64,000 nucleotides of DNA from Bacteroidota bacterium (GCA_016192035.1 JACPUW010000004.1:1-64000), one strand, 5' to 3'; counted from the first letter of the stretch, positions 1-11,041 are shown. Notes: a model not told the origin generated them from the letters alone. Made by a program: numbers and translations.

Positions 1-396
1 CAAATTGTCTGAGTTATATCGCCTTTTATTCCAGATTAATTTAAAACCCAACGTTGCGACCGTCACCTTCGTAAATAAACTGCGCACGCTGCGTTATTAC
101 AAATTGTCTGAGTTATATCGCTTTTTATTCCAGATTAATTTAAAACCCAAGGTTGCGACCGTCACCTTCGCAAATAAACTGCGCACGCTGCGTTATTACA
201 AATTGTCTGAGTTATATCGCCTTTTATTCCAGATTAATTTAAAACCCAAGGTTGCGACCGTCACCTTCGTAAATAAACTGCGCACGCTGCGTTATTACAA
301 ATTGTCTGAGTTATATCGCCTTTTATTCCAGATTAATTTAAAACCCAACGTTGCGACCGTTACCTTCGTAAATAAACTGCGCACGCTGCGTTATTA
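1..396. repeat. Four tandem copies of a 99-bp repeat, cut by the window edge
   Basis: Copies span 1-99, 100-198, 199-297 and 298-396, each starting CAAATTGTCTGAGTTATATC and ending GCGTTATTA. They differ at only four sites: a C/T in the early part, C/G before GTTGCGACC, T/C in the CGTAAAT segment, and one C/T in GTCACC. The array may extend left of the window. Because 99 is a multiple of three, one frame stays open through all copies as a 33-residue repeat. Three of the four substitutions would change the amino acid and the frame runs on antisense into the next gene, so I read it as non-coding. Copies are contiguous with no spacers, so it is not a CRISPR array. Confidence 0.93.
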
Positions 397-475
397 CAAA
401 AAAGCAACTATCTACAAATGCGCTAGTAGGCAATCAAATTTCAACCAAAACTTGATTAAATCCCTTGCGTTACAA

Positions 476-1765
476 CTAAAGACGTCCATCCACTATTTCT
501 TTCGGCAGGATACCCTTCACATCGTAAATCACCGCATTTTCCTTCTTCCATGAAGAAATATCTCCATTCAAGAACTCTTTATGCGCTACTGCCAAAACTA
601 TAGCATCATACGCTCTTTCTTTTGGCATTGCAACCAAGTTTACACCATATTCATGCATCACCTCAGCAGCATCAGCCCAAGGGTCGTAGATATCCACATC
701 TATGCTAAACTCTTGTAATTCAGTATATATATCAATTGCCCTTGTATTTCTAATGTCTGGACAGTCTTCTTTGAACGTAATACCAAGCATGAGCACGTTG
801 GCATTTTTAACAGGTATATCCTTTTTTACCATAAGCTTCACGGTCTCATCTGCTACGTACTTACCCATACTGTCATTCAAACGTCGTCCGGCGAGGATTA
901 TTTCCGGATGGTATCCGACTTCCTGTGCCTTCTGCGCCAAATAATAAGGGTCAACGCCTATGCAGTGGCCACCCACCAAGCCCGGCTTAAATGGCAAGAA
1001 ATTCCATTTGGTACCTGCTGCCTCCAAAACTTCCGACGTATCTATTCCAAGCCTGTTGAAGATTTTGGAGAGTTCGTTCACAAAAGCGATATTGATGTCG
1101 CGCTGCGAATTTTCAATCACCTTGGCAGCTTCGGCAACTTTTATTGAAGGTGCCAAGTGGGTGCCAGCTTCAATTACTTCGCGGTAAAGCGCATCAACCA
1201 CCTGCCCCACCTCAGGAGTGGAGCCACTAGTCACCTTTCTTATCTTGGTTACCGTGTGGAGCTTATCCCCCGGATTGATTCTCTCAGGCGAATAACCTAC
1301 AAAGAAGTCCACATTACACGTTAAACCGCTAACCTTCTCCAGAACAGGTACGCATTCATCCTCGGTAACTCCCGGATACACCGTGGACTCATATACCACT
1401 ATATCTCCTTTCTTTAACACGCTACCTACTGATTCCGATGCCTTGTATAAGGGGGTAAGCACGGGTCGGTTGTGTTTATCGGTAGGCGTGGGTACCGTTA
1501 CTATATACACATTGCAACCCGCTATGGTATCTACCGAATACCCAAGATGTAGCCCCACCCCTGCTCCTTGGGTTGTATCAAGTACTTCCCCCAGTTCGGC
1601 CCCCGACACCTCCAATGTCTTGTCAGTACCTTGCCTCAGCTCATCAATGCGCTGCCGGTTAATATCAAAGCCGTACACCTGAAACTTCCGGGCAAAGGCC
1701 ACCGCCAATGGTAGGCCTACATAGCCCAAACCCACAATGGCAATACTGTAATTATTTGGATTCAT
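476..1765 (-). CDS. UDP-N-acetyl-hexosamine 6-dehydrogenase (nucleotide sugar dehydrogenase, WbpA/TviB type)
   Basis: Oxidises a UDP-N-acetylhexosamine at C6 to the uronic acid with two NAD+, supplying an acidic sugar for surface polysaccharide. The N-terminus carries the Rossmann motif [14 protein letters not shown] (about residues 8-21). The middle has the family helix (residues about 212-235), and [13 protein letters not shown] at about 264-276 contains the catalytic cysteine. The C-terminal UDP-binding domain has [13 protein letters not shown]. At 429 aa it has the usual length. I start at the ATG at 1765; a TTG two codons upstream is also in frame. It lies 17 bp downstream of the wHTH regulator gene on the same strand, at the edge of an exopolysaccharide locus that probably continues left of the window. 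Substrate (GlcNAc or GalNAc form) cannot be decided from sequence. Confidence 0.93.
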   Translation of the reverse strand: MNPNNYSIAIVGLGYVGLPLAVAFARKFQVYGFDINRQRIDELRQGTDKTLEVSGAELGEVLDTTQGAGVGLHLGYSVDTIAGCNVYIVTVPTPTDKHNRPVLTPLYKASESVGSVLKKGDIVVYESTVYPGVTEDECVPVLEKVSGLTCNVDFFVGYSPERINPGDKLHTVTKIRKVTSGSTPEVGQVVDALYREVIEAGTHLAPSIKVAEAAKVIENSQRDINIAFVNELSKIFNRLGIDTSEVLEAAGTKWNFLPFKPGLVGGHCIGVDPYYLAQKAQEVGYHPEIILAGRRLNDSMGKYVADETVKLMVKKDIPVKNANVLMLGITFKEDCPDIRNTRAIDIYTELQEFSIDVDIYDPWADAAEVMHEYGVNLVAMPKERAYDAIVLAVAHKEFLNGDISSWKKENAVIYDVKGILPKEIVDGRL

Positions 1766-1782
1766 AAGCAATCAATTGTTTT

Positions 1783-2307
1783 CTACCGCTCCCATAGCAG
1801 GAGGCTATCCTCCCCGTTAAGCCATTCCGGTCTTTGTTCGTCGTGGCGATACACCACAAACTTGATCTTTCGCCCCAGCAAAGTTTGGGCCTTTTCCACC
1901 ATTTCCATGAGTTTCTTCATGTCCAAATCCCCCACCAAGACCATGTCTATGATGTTTCCGTCCATGCCCCTGGCCATATCGCCGGTGAGATATACCTGCT
2001 CCAATTGGCCCAGTTGGGCCACAAAATGGTCAACCAACTTGTCTAGCCCCAAATGTTTCAACACAATGCTCCGCAGCTCCCCGAACAATGGGTGCCTTGT
2101 ATTCACCCTGAACATCACCCGGTTTCCCTCCGCTTTAGACTGTACCAAGCTGGCCTTCTCCAAGCGGTTGAGCTCCACGCGCACCGCATTGGTACTTTCC
2201 CCAAACTCCGCAGCCAATCCCCGTAGGTAGGAAACCTGTTGGGGATTGATGAAGAATTTAAGGAGCAGCTTAAGCCTGGTCTTGGAAGAAATCAGTGCGT
2301 CCAACAT
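1783..2307 (-). CDS. Winged-helix regulator with nucleotidyltransferase-like C-terminal domain
   Basis: A 174-aa protein. Residues about 1-75 form an ArsR-like winged helix (MLDALISSKTRLKLLLKFF, then the recognition region STNAVRVELNRLEKASLV). The C-terminal half has a short nucleotidyltransferase-like core around TGDMARGMDGNIIDMVLVGD, without an obvious full catalytic GSxxxGxxxxxSDxD motif. Proteins of this shape are often found inside Bacteroidota exopolysaccharide loci and are annotated as transcriptional regulators. Here it sits between the tyrosine kinase gene and the nucleotide-sugar dehydrogenase, which supports a role in polysaccharide control. Starts at an ATG. Ligand and target are unknown. 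Confidence 0.75.
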   Translation of the reverse strand: MLDALISSKTRLKLLLKFFINPQQVSYLRGLAAEFGESTNAVRVELNRLEKASLVQSKAEGNRVMFRVNTRHPLFGELRSIVLKHLGLDKLVDHFVAQLGQLEQVYLTGDMARGMDGNIIDMVLVGDLDMKKLMEMVEKAQTLLGRKIKFVVYRHDEQRPEWLNGEDSLLLWER

Positions 2308-2629
2308 TATAAGAGAAGATGTTTATACACAGCGGGTTACATAGCAGAATCGGGAAAATTCCCAGCGGTTATTCATGGCTTCGCCAGGTCAGTTACATAA
2401 CCGACATTTTTCAAATGGAACAGCGAAACTACTCATTGTTGTGGTAGATGGTGCCTGAACAAGCTAGGTATTTCCACCAAGTATTCGTACATTTTTATTA
2501 ACAACCTTATTCATAAGCATTTGAATAGCGTTAAATAATGTTATTGAGCACGCAAGGATGAGTACCATATTTACTCATTGTTGACTTATGGATGCGGCAA
2601 GACCGCTGCTGGCAGCCAAAAAAGAATCC
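2308..2629. other. Intergenic gap inside the exopolysaccharide locus
   Basis: 322 bp between the kinase gene and the wHTH gene, both on the minus strand. It contains a 12-bp direct repeat TACTCATTGTTG at 2430-2441 and 2572-2583. A small hairpin of the form GCGG-loop-CCGC lies at about 2595-2607, just after the kinase stop, without a T-run. I see no intact gene and no perfect TAnnTTTG box; the best minus-strand match (TAAGGTTG, about 2502-2509) has one mismatch. The gap probably holds a promoter or regulator site for the wHTH gene. Confidence 0.4.
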
Positions 2630-5026
<2,397 letters not shown>

Positions 5027-5030
5027 GGGG

Positions 5031-5879
5031 CTATTGTTGATTCTGAAGGGTTAGATAGGCTATGTACATGGATAGGCTCAGGCTCAATAATGAAGCTATG
5101 GAACTCAGGTTCTGTAGAAACGTGCTCCCAAACCCCGCCATCTTGGCCTTGAGCGGGCGCACATAGATCACGTCATTGGGCTGGATATAAAACAAGGGGG
5201 AGGTCATCAATTTTTCTGACATCAAGTCAATGGAATACATCTTGGAACTTCCGCCCTCTTGGCGGATTAGCCATAATTGGTTTCTATTCGCAAAAGCCGT
5301 GAGGTCGCCTACCTGTGCCAGTGCTTGGTAAATGTTATACCGGTTCTCAAGCACCACATACCTGCCCGGGCGCGCCACCTCTCCCAGCACCGAATACCGA
5401 AGCCCTCCCAGTTTCACGCCCACATAAAAACTGTTGCGGGAGGTGAAGTACTCCAGTAACCGCGTTTCAAGCGTCCGCTTCAATTCTGCAACCGAAAGAC
5501 CGGCTGCCGGTACATTGCCCAGCACGGGAATCTGCACAAAACCACTGTCATTGATGATATATCCCGTGAGGTAAAACAAATCGCCGCCTTGTCCCGCCAT
5601 TTGTGCCAGATTCATGTTTTGCATCGTGGATGCCCTGAAAGTCTGGTCAAAAAACATGGCCCCGTCCTCACTAGGCGAGGTAATTTTTATATCAATGATG
5701 TCGTCCACCTGTAGTTTGTACTCGCTGCGCGGGGTTGCATAGGTGGCCACGGAATCTGCTGCCCGCTCTTCCAAGTATTGAAAATATACCTGTTTTTTGT
5801 AGGGAATGCAGCCTGAAATGACCATGGCCGCCATACAGGCAACCAATAGGAACTTGTGGGGTAACCGCTTACCGCGCAT
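5031..5879 (-). CDS. wza: Wza-like polysaccharide export lipoprotein
   Basis: Outer-membrane-side channel component that passes polysaccharide out of the periplasm, partner of the Wzc-like kinase. The 282-aa protein starts with a lipoprotein signal whose lipobox is VISGC (Cys at about residue 23). A poly-export domain follows (YKLQVDDIIDIKI at about 54-66). Next is an SLBB-type region (YSVLGEVARPGRYVVLENR at about 160-180). A hydrophobic C-terminal helix (about 255-278) matches a Wza-type membrane anchor. Its first codons overlap the end of cysQ by 11 bp and its stop lies 4 bp before wzc, giving a tight cysQ-wza-wzc unit. Confidence 0.92.
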   Translation of the reverse strand: MRGKRLPHKFLLVACMAAMVISGCIPYKKQVYFQYLEERAADSVATYATPRSEYKLQVDDIIDIKITSPSEDGAMFFDQTFRASTMQNMNLAQMAGQGGDLFYLTGYIINDSGFVQIPVLGNVPAAGLSVAELKRTLETRLLEYFTSRNSFYVGVKLGGLRYSVLGEVARPGRYVVLENRYNIYQALAQVGDLTAFANRNQLWLIRQEGGSSKMYSIDLMSEKLMTSPLFYIQPNDVIYVRPLKAKMAGFGSTFLQNLSSIASLLSLSLSMYIAYLTLQNQQ

Positions 5880-6654
5880 ACGCTATAAAATGGGGGTTAA
5901 GTAGGTCTTTTTTATTGTATTGTAAGGCCACGCCCGCAGTATCCACCACACGGCCACCGCTTTCTTCCACCACTATCTGGGCGGCGGCGGTATCCCACTC
6001 CATGGTGGGTGCCAGGCGGGGATAGACCTGGGCCTTTCCTTCGGCTATCAAAAGAAACTTTAGGGAACTGCCCGCGCTAATCAATTCGGCTGACTCATAC
6101 TGGGCCACAAACTTGGTGGTCTCTTCGTTCAAGTGCGAACGGGAAGCCACAATTTTCACAGCTTTTTGATTCTCTTGTATCGGAATGGAAGCCAATCTGG
6201 TTTTATTTCCTTCTTTGTCAATCCTATAGGCACCTTCCCCTTTCGTGGCGTGGTATAAGGCACCGCTTACCGGCACATATACCACTCCCAGAATAGGGTT
6301 CCCCTTGGCTACCAGCGCGATATTGACGGTAAATTCCCCATTGCGCTTGATAAACTCTTTTGTCCCATCCAGTGGATCCACCAACCAGCAATACTCCCAG
6401 TGCTTTCGTTCTGCATAGGGGGTCACTTTGCGCTCTTCAGAGATGATGGGCATGGCGGGAAAAGCTGACTCCAAACCATTGCATATCAATTCATTCGCCA
6501 GCTTGTCAGCTACCGTAAGCGGAGAATGGTCCCCTTTTACCTCTATATCCCAGTTTTCCTGGTCACTTTTATATATCTCCATGATCCGCTCACCAGCCCT
6601 TTTGGCAAGTTGGCAAACAAAATCTATTGAAACATCGCTTTCTGTGGCAGTCAC
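5869..6654 (-). CDS. cysQ: 3'(2'),5'-bisphosphate nucleotidase CysQ
   Basis: Inositol-monophosphatase-fold, Mg2+-dependent phosphatase that hydrolyses PAP (3'-phosphoadenosine 5'-phosphate), the by-product of PAPS-dependent reactions, to AMP. Metal-binding motifs are visible: a SEER-type glutamate pair (IISEERK, about residue 70), DPLDGTKEFIKRNGEF (about 92-107) and EWDTAAAQ near residue 217. Length 261 aa is normal. The start is a GTG at 6654; no closer ATG fits the family N-terminus. It is the first gene of the wza-wzc transcript and is divergent from cysC. PAP disposal is thus tied by position to both PAPS synthesis and polysaccharide export. Confidence 0.94.
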   Translation of the reverse strand: MTATESDVSIDFVCQLAKRAGERIMEIYKSDQENWDIEVKGDHSPLTVADKLANELICNGLESAFPAMPIISEERKVTPYAERKHWEYCWLVDPLDGTKEFIKRNGEFTVNIALVAKGNPILGVVYVPVSGALYHATKGEGAYRIDKEGNKTRLASIPIQENQKAVKIVASRSHLNEETTKFVAQYESAELISAGSSLKFLLIAEGKAQVYPRLAPTMEWDTAAAQIVVEESGGRVVDTAGVALQYNKKDLLNPHFIAYAR

Positions 6655-6664
6655 TTTCTCAATT

Positions 6665-6672
6665 TAGCTTTG
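6665..6672 (+). promoter_or_regulatory. -7 box TAGCTTTG for cysCDN
   Basis: Perfect match to the Bacteroidota -7 consensus TAnnTTTG, 23 bp before the TTG chosen for cysC. A start point at about 6678 would leave the farther upstream TTG (6627) untranscribed, which supports the 6696 start. No convincing TTTG -33 element is visible. Confidence 0.55.
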
Positions 6673-6680
6673 CAAACTTA
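6673..6680 (-). promoter_or_regulatory. -7 box TAAGTTTG for cysQ-wza-wzc
   Basis: The plus strand reads CAAACTTA, a perfect TAnnTTTG box on the minus strand, 18 bp before the GTG of cysQ. It abuts the plus-strand box at 6665-6672 with no base between, so the two form an imperfect palindrome and the two polymerases would compete for the same site. Confidence 0.5.
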
Positions 6681-6695
6681 AAACCACCCCAAGGT

Positions 6696-7298
6696 TTGAA
6701 ACACATCTACCCCATTTTTGACCAACTATTGGGCAAAAACGAGAAGGAACGCCTGCTGAAACAACGCGGCAAAGTAATCTGGCTGATTGGTTTGAGCGGT
6801 TCGGGCAAGAGTACCCTGGCCAAGGCGCTTGAACGCCGCCTATATACAGCGGGCTTTGCCTCACAGCTCTTGGACGGCGACAACCTGCGCCATGGGTTGA
6901 ACGCCGACCTGGGTTTCACAGATCAAGATAGGGCCGAGAACCTGAGACGGACTGCCCAGGTGGCCCGGCTCTTTAAGGAATCAGGCATAGTTACCATTTG
7001 CAGTTTTATCACCCCCACCGAAAACACCCGCCAAACCGTGCGCGACATCATTGGCGCGGAAGATTACCTGGAGGTATATGTGGACTGCCCCCTTGATATG
7101 TGTGAACAGCGGGATGTGAAAGGCTTATATAAAAAAGCAAGGGCAGGTGAAATTAAGGACTTTACGGGCATTTCCGCTCCCTTTGAGCCTCCCCTGTCAC
7201 CGGACATATCCATCCAGACGGCCCTTTTGCCCCTTGATGACAGTGCCGAACAACTATTTCAGTTTGTCTTACAAAAAATTACTTATACAAATTCATGA
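6696..7298 (+). CDS. cysC: Adenylylsulfate kinase CysC
   Basis: Phosphorylates adenosine 5'-phosphosulfate at the 3' position to make PAPS, the activated sulfate donor. Visible motifs are Walker A GLSGSGKST (about residues 29-37), LLDGDNLRHGLNADLGF (substrate region, about 55-71), and the FITPTENTRQ and YVDCPLDMCEQRD segments. About 200 aa from the TTG at 6696, whose N-terminus (LKHIYPIFDQLLG) matches the usual start of Bacteroidota CysC proteins; an in-frame TTG at 6627 would add 23 atypical residues. Stop and cysD start overlap as ATGA. Confidence 0.93.
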   Translation: MKHIYPIFDQLLGKNEKERLLKQRGKVIWLIGLSGSGKSTLAKALERRLYTAGFASQLLDGDNLRHGLNADLGFTDQDRAENLRRTAQVARLFKESGIVTICSFITPTENTRQTVRDIIGAEDYLEVYVDCPLDMCEQRDVKGLYKKARAGEIKDFTGISAPFEPPLSPDISIQTALLPLDDSAEQLFQFVLQKITYTNS

Positions 7299-8197
7299 GT
7301 TACAGACTCTCTCACCTAAAGCAGCTAGAATCTGAGTCCATCTACGTGATACGGGAGGTGGCCGCACAGTTTGAAAAACCGGTGCTGCTTTTCTCCGGAG
7401 GAAAAGATTCCATCGTGGTATTGCACCTGGCCATAAAGGCCTTTTATCCCGCCAAGCTGCCTTTCCCCATCATGCACGTGGACACAGGCCACAACTTTCC
7501 CGAAACCATAGCCTTTAGGGACCAATTGGTAGAGAAACTGGGAGTGAAGCTCATAGTGGCCTCGGTACAAGAAAGCATAGACAAGGGCAGGGCAGTGGAG
7601 GAAAAAGGGATCAACGCCTCCAGAAACGCCATACAGGCCGTCACGCTGATGGATGCCATAGATCAATACAAGTTTGACTGCGCCCTGGGGGGCGCCCGCC
7701 GCGACGAAGAAAAAGCCCGCGCCAAAGAGCGCTTCTTTTCGCACCGCGATGAGTTTGGACAATGGGACCCCAAAAACCAAAGGCCGGAGTTGTGGAACAT
7801 ATTCAATGGCAAAAAGAACTTTGGGGAGCACTTTAGGGCTTTTCCCATAAGCAACTGGACCGAGCTTGACGTGTGGCAATACCTTAAGGAAGAAGGCGTG
7901 TCACTGCCTTCCCTGTACTTTGCCCACAAGCGGCAGGTGATACAGCGCAACGGGGTGTTTCTGGCAATGACCGATTTCCTTGAAACGGCCACACACGAAA
8001 TCCCCGAAGAAAGGCTTATCCGGTTTAGGACCATAGGCGATGCCACGTGTACGGGTGCCTGGGAATCTGCCGCCGATACCATTGACGCCATAGTGGAAGA
8101 AATAGCGGCTACCCGCCTAACCGAAAGGGCCTCCCGCGCAGACGACAAGCGGTCAGAGTCATCAATGGAAGACCGCAAAAAACAGGGCTATTTTTGA
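7295..8197 (+). CDS. cysD: Sulfate adenylyltransferase subunit 2 CysD
   Basis: Small catalytic subunit of ATP sulfurylase, forming APS from ATP and sulfate. It has the PP-loop ATP pyrophosphatase motif LLFSGGKDSIV (about residues 31-41). It also has the family segments MHVDTGHNFPET and LGGARRDEEKARAKER, plus the R-rich C-terminal end typical of CysD. Length 300 aa is standard. It overlaps cysC by 4 bp and is followed by cysN after 38 bp, so cysC-cysD-cysN is one operon. Confidence 0.96.
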   Translation: MSYRLSHLKQLESESIYVIREVAAQFEKPVLLFSGGKDSIVVLHLAIKAFYPAKLPFPIMHVDTGHNFPETIAFRDQLVEKLGVKLIVASVQESIDKGRAVEEKGINASRNAIQAVTLMDAIDQYKFDCALGGARRDEEKARAKERFFSHRDEFGQWDPKNQRPELWNIFNGKKNFGEHFRAFPISNWTELDVWQYLKEEGVSLPSLYFAHKRQVIQRNGVFLAMTDFLETATHEIPEERLIRFRTIGDATCTGAWESAADTIDAIVEEIAATRLTERASRADDKRSESSMEDRKKQGYF

Positions 8198-8235
8198 TTA
8201 AACAATTTACTTACTGATATATAACAACCCAGAAT

Positions 8236-9477
8236 ATGGATTTATTGAAATTTGTGACCGCCGGCAGTGTGGACGACGGAAAAAGCACCCTGATAGGCCG
8301 CTTGCTATACGACACCAAAACCATTTTTGAAGACACCCTGGAGCAGGTGAAAATGAGCAGTGAGCGGCGTGGCGATGTGCACACCAACCTGGCCCTGGTA
8401 ACCGATGGCCTCCGGGCGGAGCGCGAACAAGGAATTACCATTGATGTGGCGTACAGATACTTTGCCACCCCAAAGCGCAAGTTTATCCTGGCCGATACCC
8501 CAGGCCACATTCAATACACCCGAAATATGGTAACCGGTGCCTCCAATGCCGACCTGGCCATTATCATGGTAGATGCCCGCAATGGGGTGGTGGAACAAAC
8601 CAAACGCCATTCCTTTATTGTGTCCCTACTTGGCATTAGGCATGCAGTGGTGGCCATCAACAAAATGGACCTTATGGGCTATGACGAAGCGGTTTTTGAG
8701 CGCATCAAACAGGAATTTATGGACCTCACCACCCGCATAAGCATACCCGACCTGCGCTTTGTGCCCATGAGTGCCCTGGATGGCGACAATGTGGTGGACA
8801 GATCGGCCAACATGCCCTGGTATAACGGCAGTACCCTCCTGCACATCCTAGAAACGGTGCAGGTGAGCAGCGACCACAACTTTATTGACAGCCGATTTCC
8901 GGTGCAGTATGTCATAAGGCCCATGAGCAACGAATACCACGACTACAGGGGCTATGCCGGAAGGGTGGCTGGAGGTATTTTCAGGCCGGGTGATGAGGTA
9001 GTGGTGCTACCCAGCGGGTTCAGCACCAAGATAAAAGCCATAGACAGTTACAATGGCCCACTTCAAGAAGCCTTCCCGCCCATGTCGGTTACCTTGATTC
9101 TCGAAGACAACATTGACATTAGCCGGGGCGACATGATAGTGAAACCCAATAACCAGCCCGATACCAGCCAAGATGTGGATGCCATGATTTGCTGGCTTGG
9201 CGACAGGCCCATGCAGCCCAATGGCAAGTATCTGCTCATGCATGCCAACGCAGATGCCCGCTGTATGGTAAAAGACGTGATCTATAAAATGGATATAAAC
9301 ACCCTACATAGGATAGAAGACGACAAGGCAATAAATATGAACGATATAGGAAGGGTAAGGCTCCGTACTACGCGCCCATTGTTTAAAGACGCCTATACCA
9401 AGAACAGAATTACCGGTAGCCTTATCCTGATAGAGGAAGGCACCAACAATACGGTTGCGGCCTGCATGATTTTATAG
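8236..9477 (+). CDS. cysN: Sulfate adenylyltransferase subunit 1 CysN (GTPase)
   Basis: EF-Tu-like GTPase subunit that couples GTP hydrolysis to APS synthesis. G-motifs are clear: TAGSVDDGKSTLIGRLL (G1, about residues 8-24), ITIDVAYRYF (G2 region), LADTPGHIQY (G3, about 89-98) and INKMDLMGYD (G4, about 142-151). The 413-aa length corresponds to a stand-alone CysN; there is no fused CysC domain, in agreement with the separate cysC at the start of the operon. Confidence 0.96.
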   Translation: MDLLKFVTAGSVDDGKSTLIGRLLYDTKTIFEDTLEQVKMSSERRGDVHTNLALVTDGLRAEREQGITIDVAYRYFATPKRKFILADTPGHIQYTRNMVTGASNADLAIIMVDARNGVVEQTKRHSFIVSLLGIRHAVVAINKMDLMGYDEAVFERIKQEFMDLTTRISIPDLRFVPMSALDGDNVVDRSANMPWYNGSTLLHILETVQVSSDHNFIDSRFPVQYVIRPMSNEYHDYRGYAGRVAGGIFRPGDEVVVLPSGFSTKIKAIDSYNGPLQEAFPPMSVTLILEDNIDISRGDMIVKPNNQPDTSQDVDAMICWLGDRPMQPNGKYLLMHANADARCMVKDVIYKMDINTLHRIEDDKAINMNDIGRVRLRTTRPLFKDAYTKNRITGSLILIEEGTNNTVAACMIL

Positions 9478-9480
9478 CCC

Positions 9481-10482
9481 ATGCGCCAGGTGCTGTGCTT
9501 GCCCAACGGATATATAAGGCCAGTATGGATACTCATACTGGCCTTTTTGGTGCCATTGCCCAGGTTTAACCGCCACTGTGAATGGCTTGAGAGTACGCTG
9601 AAAACCAAAGCATCAGATGATGTACATTATATCAATTTGATAACCCATAGGCGCACGGGCCTACCCCCTACCGTACGCGCTCCCTTCGCTTACCGTTTTC
9701 TCATACCATACATGGCGGCACGGCTTCCGTTTGGCCCCTACACTTCACTCAACATGATTAACATATGCCTATGGGCGCTGGCCTGTGCATATATGATGCT
9801 GTACTTGAAAGGGCTGGGACTTTCTGCTACCGTGTTCAATGCGGGCACATTATTCTTTACCTGCAGTTTTCCCGCATTCTACTACACAGCCATTGGCTAT
9901 GTTGACACCTGGCCCGTGCTGTGCGCCACGTGGGCTTTATATTTCTGGCCTATACTCGCCAAGCCATTGCCGGTCTTTCTTTTCTTCACATTGGCCGTAG
10001 TGGGAAAGGAATCGTGCATGGCGCTCCTTCCCTTTTTAGTGGCCAGTGCCTTCGTTCAAAACCCTGCAAATAAGAGTGCCGCCATAAAGGTAATGCTGGC
10101 GGGATTGGCCGGGATACTGGCGGCCACCCTGTTGGCACGTGGGTTGGCCCCCAGCCACAAGACTGATTTTATTTGGCTGCCAAATTTGGAATCAATGAAA
10201 AACAACCTGCTAAAAATCAGGACATTGCCTAGTCTTTTTCTGGGCCTGGGAATACAAGGGACAGTAGTCTTGGCAGTATTGGCAATTGGCCGGGGCAGGC
10301 AGGTACTAATGAACCAATGGCCCCTATTGGTTGGATTCGGCGGCTTTTTGGTTCTTTGGGGCTTCGCTTTGGTGGCGGCCTATGCCGATGCCCGCCCCTT
10401 ATGGCCGGCCATGGTATTCAGCACCAGCTTATTTTGCCACTATTGGGCGGTGGCGCGAAACGGTTGGCAGGGTAACCACTAA
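9481..10482 (+). CDS. Polytopic membrane protein of unknown function
   Basis: 333 aa with about eight to nine hydrophobic segments, starting 3 bp after the cysN stop and so probably co-transcribed with the sulfate genes. A loop near residues 45-70 (LITHRRTGLPPTVRAPFAYR) precedes the second membrane segment. A conserved-looking intramembrane GKESCMALLPF lies near residue 178. The topology is reminiscent of GT-C-type sugar transferases or polysaccharide-related membrane enzymes, but I see no diagnostic DxD/ExD motif and do not assign a function. The last 54 bp overlap the 3' end of the convergent upxY gene. Confidence 0.8.
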   Translation: MRQVLCLPNGYIRPVWILILAFLVPLPRFNRHCEWLESTLKTKASDDVHYINLITHRRTGLPPTVRAPFAYRFLIPYMAARLPFGPYTSLNMINICLWALACAYMMLYLKGLGLSATVFNAGTLFFTCSFPAFYYTAIGYVDTWPVLCATWALYFWPILAKPLPVFLFFTLAVVGKESCMALLPFLVASAFVQNPANKSAAIKVMLAGLAGILAATLLARGLAPSHKTDFIWLPNLESMKNNLLKIRTLPSLFLGLGIQGTVVLAVLAIGRGRQVLMNQWPLLVGFGGFLVLWGFALVAAYADARPLWPAMVFSTSLFCHYWAVARNGWQGNH

Positions 10483-11019
10483 CTGATAGTTGAGGCTGGG
10501 CACCATCAAATACACCTTGTTTCCGCTTATCCGCTTTACCGTACCCACATAGCCATTAAAAGGCCCCTGGCCAAGCTTAACCTCCACGCCTTCCGTAATC
10601 TTTTCGGTTTCAATGTGCTGCCCCCCATACCGCTGGATAAAGGTGCGGATACCGGCCATTTCCTCATCCTTGATCAGGGCGGGCTGTTTTTCCCAATACA
10701 TAAAGTTCAGTACGTGGGGGAGTTCCAGGATTTCCACGCGCTGTTTCCAAAATTCCTTGATGCGCAAAAAAGCGTAGGAAGGGAAAAAAGGGGTCCAAAC
10801 AAGTTTCTTTCTGTCCGCCCATTGGCGCATTTCCTTCCGCATGGGGCAATACACCTCATACCCCCTGCGCTCAAGCAGGTCAACGACTTTTTTCTCCGCC
10901 CGGGGCATGGTATAGAGCACATGCCAATCGGGCGGCACAATAATCCCGGAGGGGGCAACCAATTGATTTTCGTTTTCCACGGGGGCAAAACTACTAGTGC
11001 CTCCTTTGTGTACATCCAT
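10429..11019 (-). CDS. UpxY-family transcription antiterminator (NusG paralogue)
   Basis: NusG/RfaH-type factor, 196 aa. The N-terminal NGN domain begins DWHVLYTMPRAEKKV (about residues 31-45) and includes the characteristic WTPFFPSYAFLRI (about 75-87). A linker leads to a KOW-like C-terminus (GPFNGYVGTVKRI, about 153-165). In Bacteroides such proteins prevent premature termination in capsule operons. Here it is last in a minus-strand run after the GT9 gene (22 bp), about 4.5 kb from the wza/wzc genes. Its last 54 bp are shared with the opposite membrane-protein gene. Confidence 0.88.
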   Translation of the reverse strand: MDVHKGGTSSFAPVENENQLVAPSGIIVPPDWHVLYTMPRAEKKVVDLLERRGYEVYCPMRKEMRQWADRKKLVWTPFFPSYAFLRIKEFWKQRVEILELPHVLNFMYWEKQPALIKDEEMAGIRTFIQRYGGQHIETEKITEGVEVKLGQGPFNGYVGTVKRISGNKVYLMVPSLNYQLVVTLPTVSRHRPIVAK

Positions 11020-11041
11020 TCGCCTGGCTTAATGGCCTATT

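Noticed and set aside
1-396. CRISPR array
   Set aside because: Repeats are 99 bp, contiguous and without spacers; no cas genes are present.
1-553. Open frame of 182 codons running through the 99-bp repeats as a possible repeat protein
   Set aside because: It depends on a TTG start at the window edge, carries mainly non-synonymous differences between copies, and runs antisense into the dehydrogenase gene. Better explained as a non-coding tandem repeat.
6627-6695. Upstream TTG start of cysC
   Set aside because: It overlaps the cysQ 5' end, precedes the promoter box and yields residues foreign to the CysC family.
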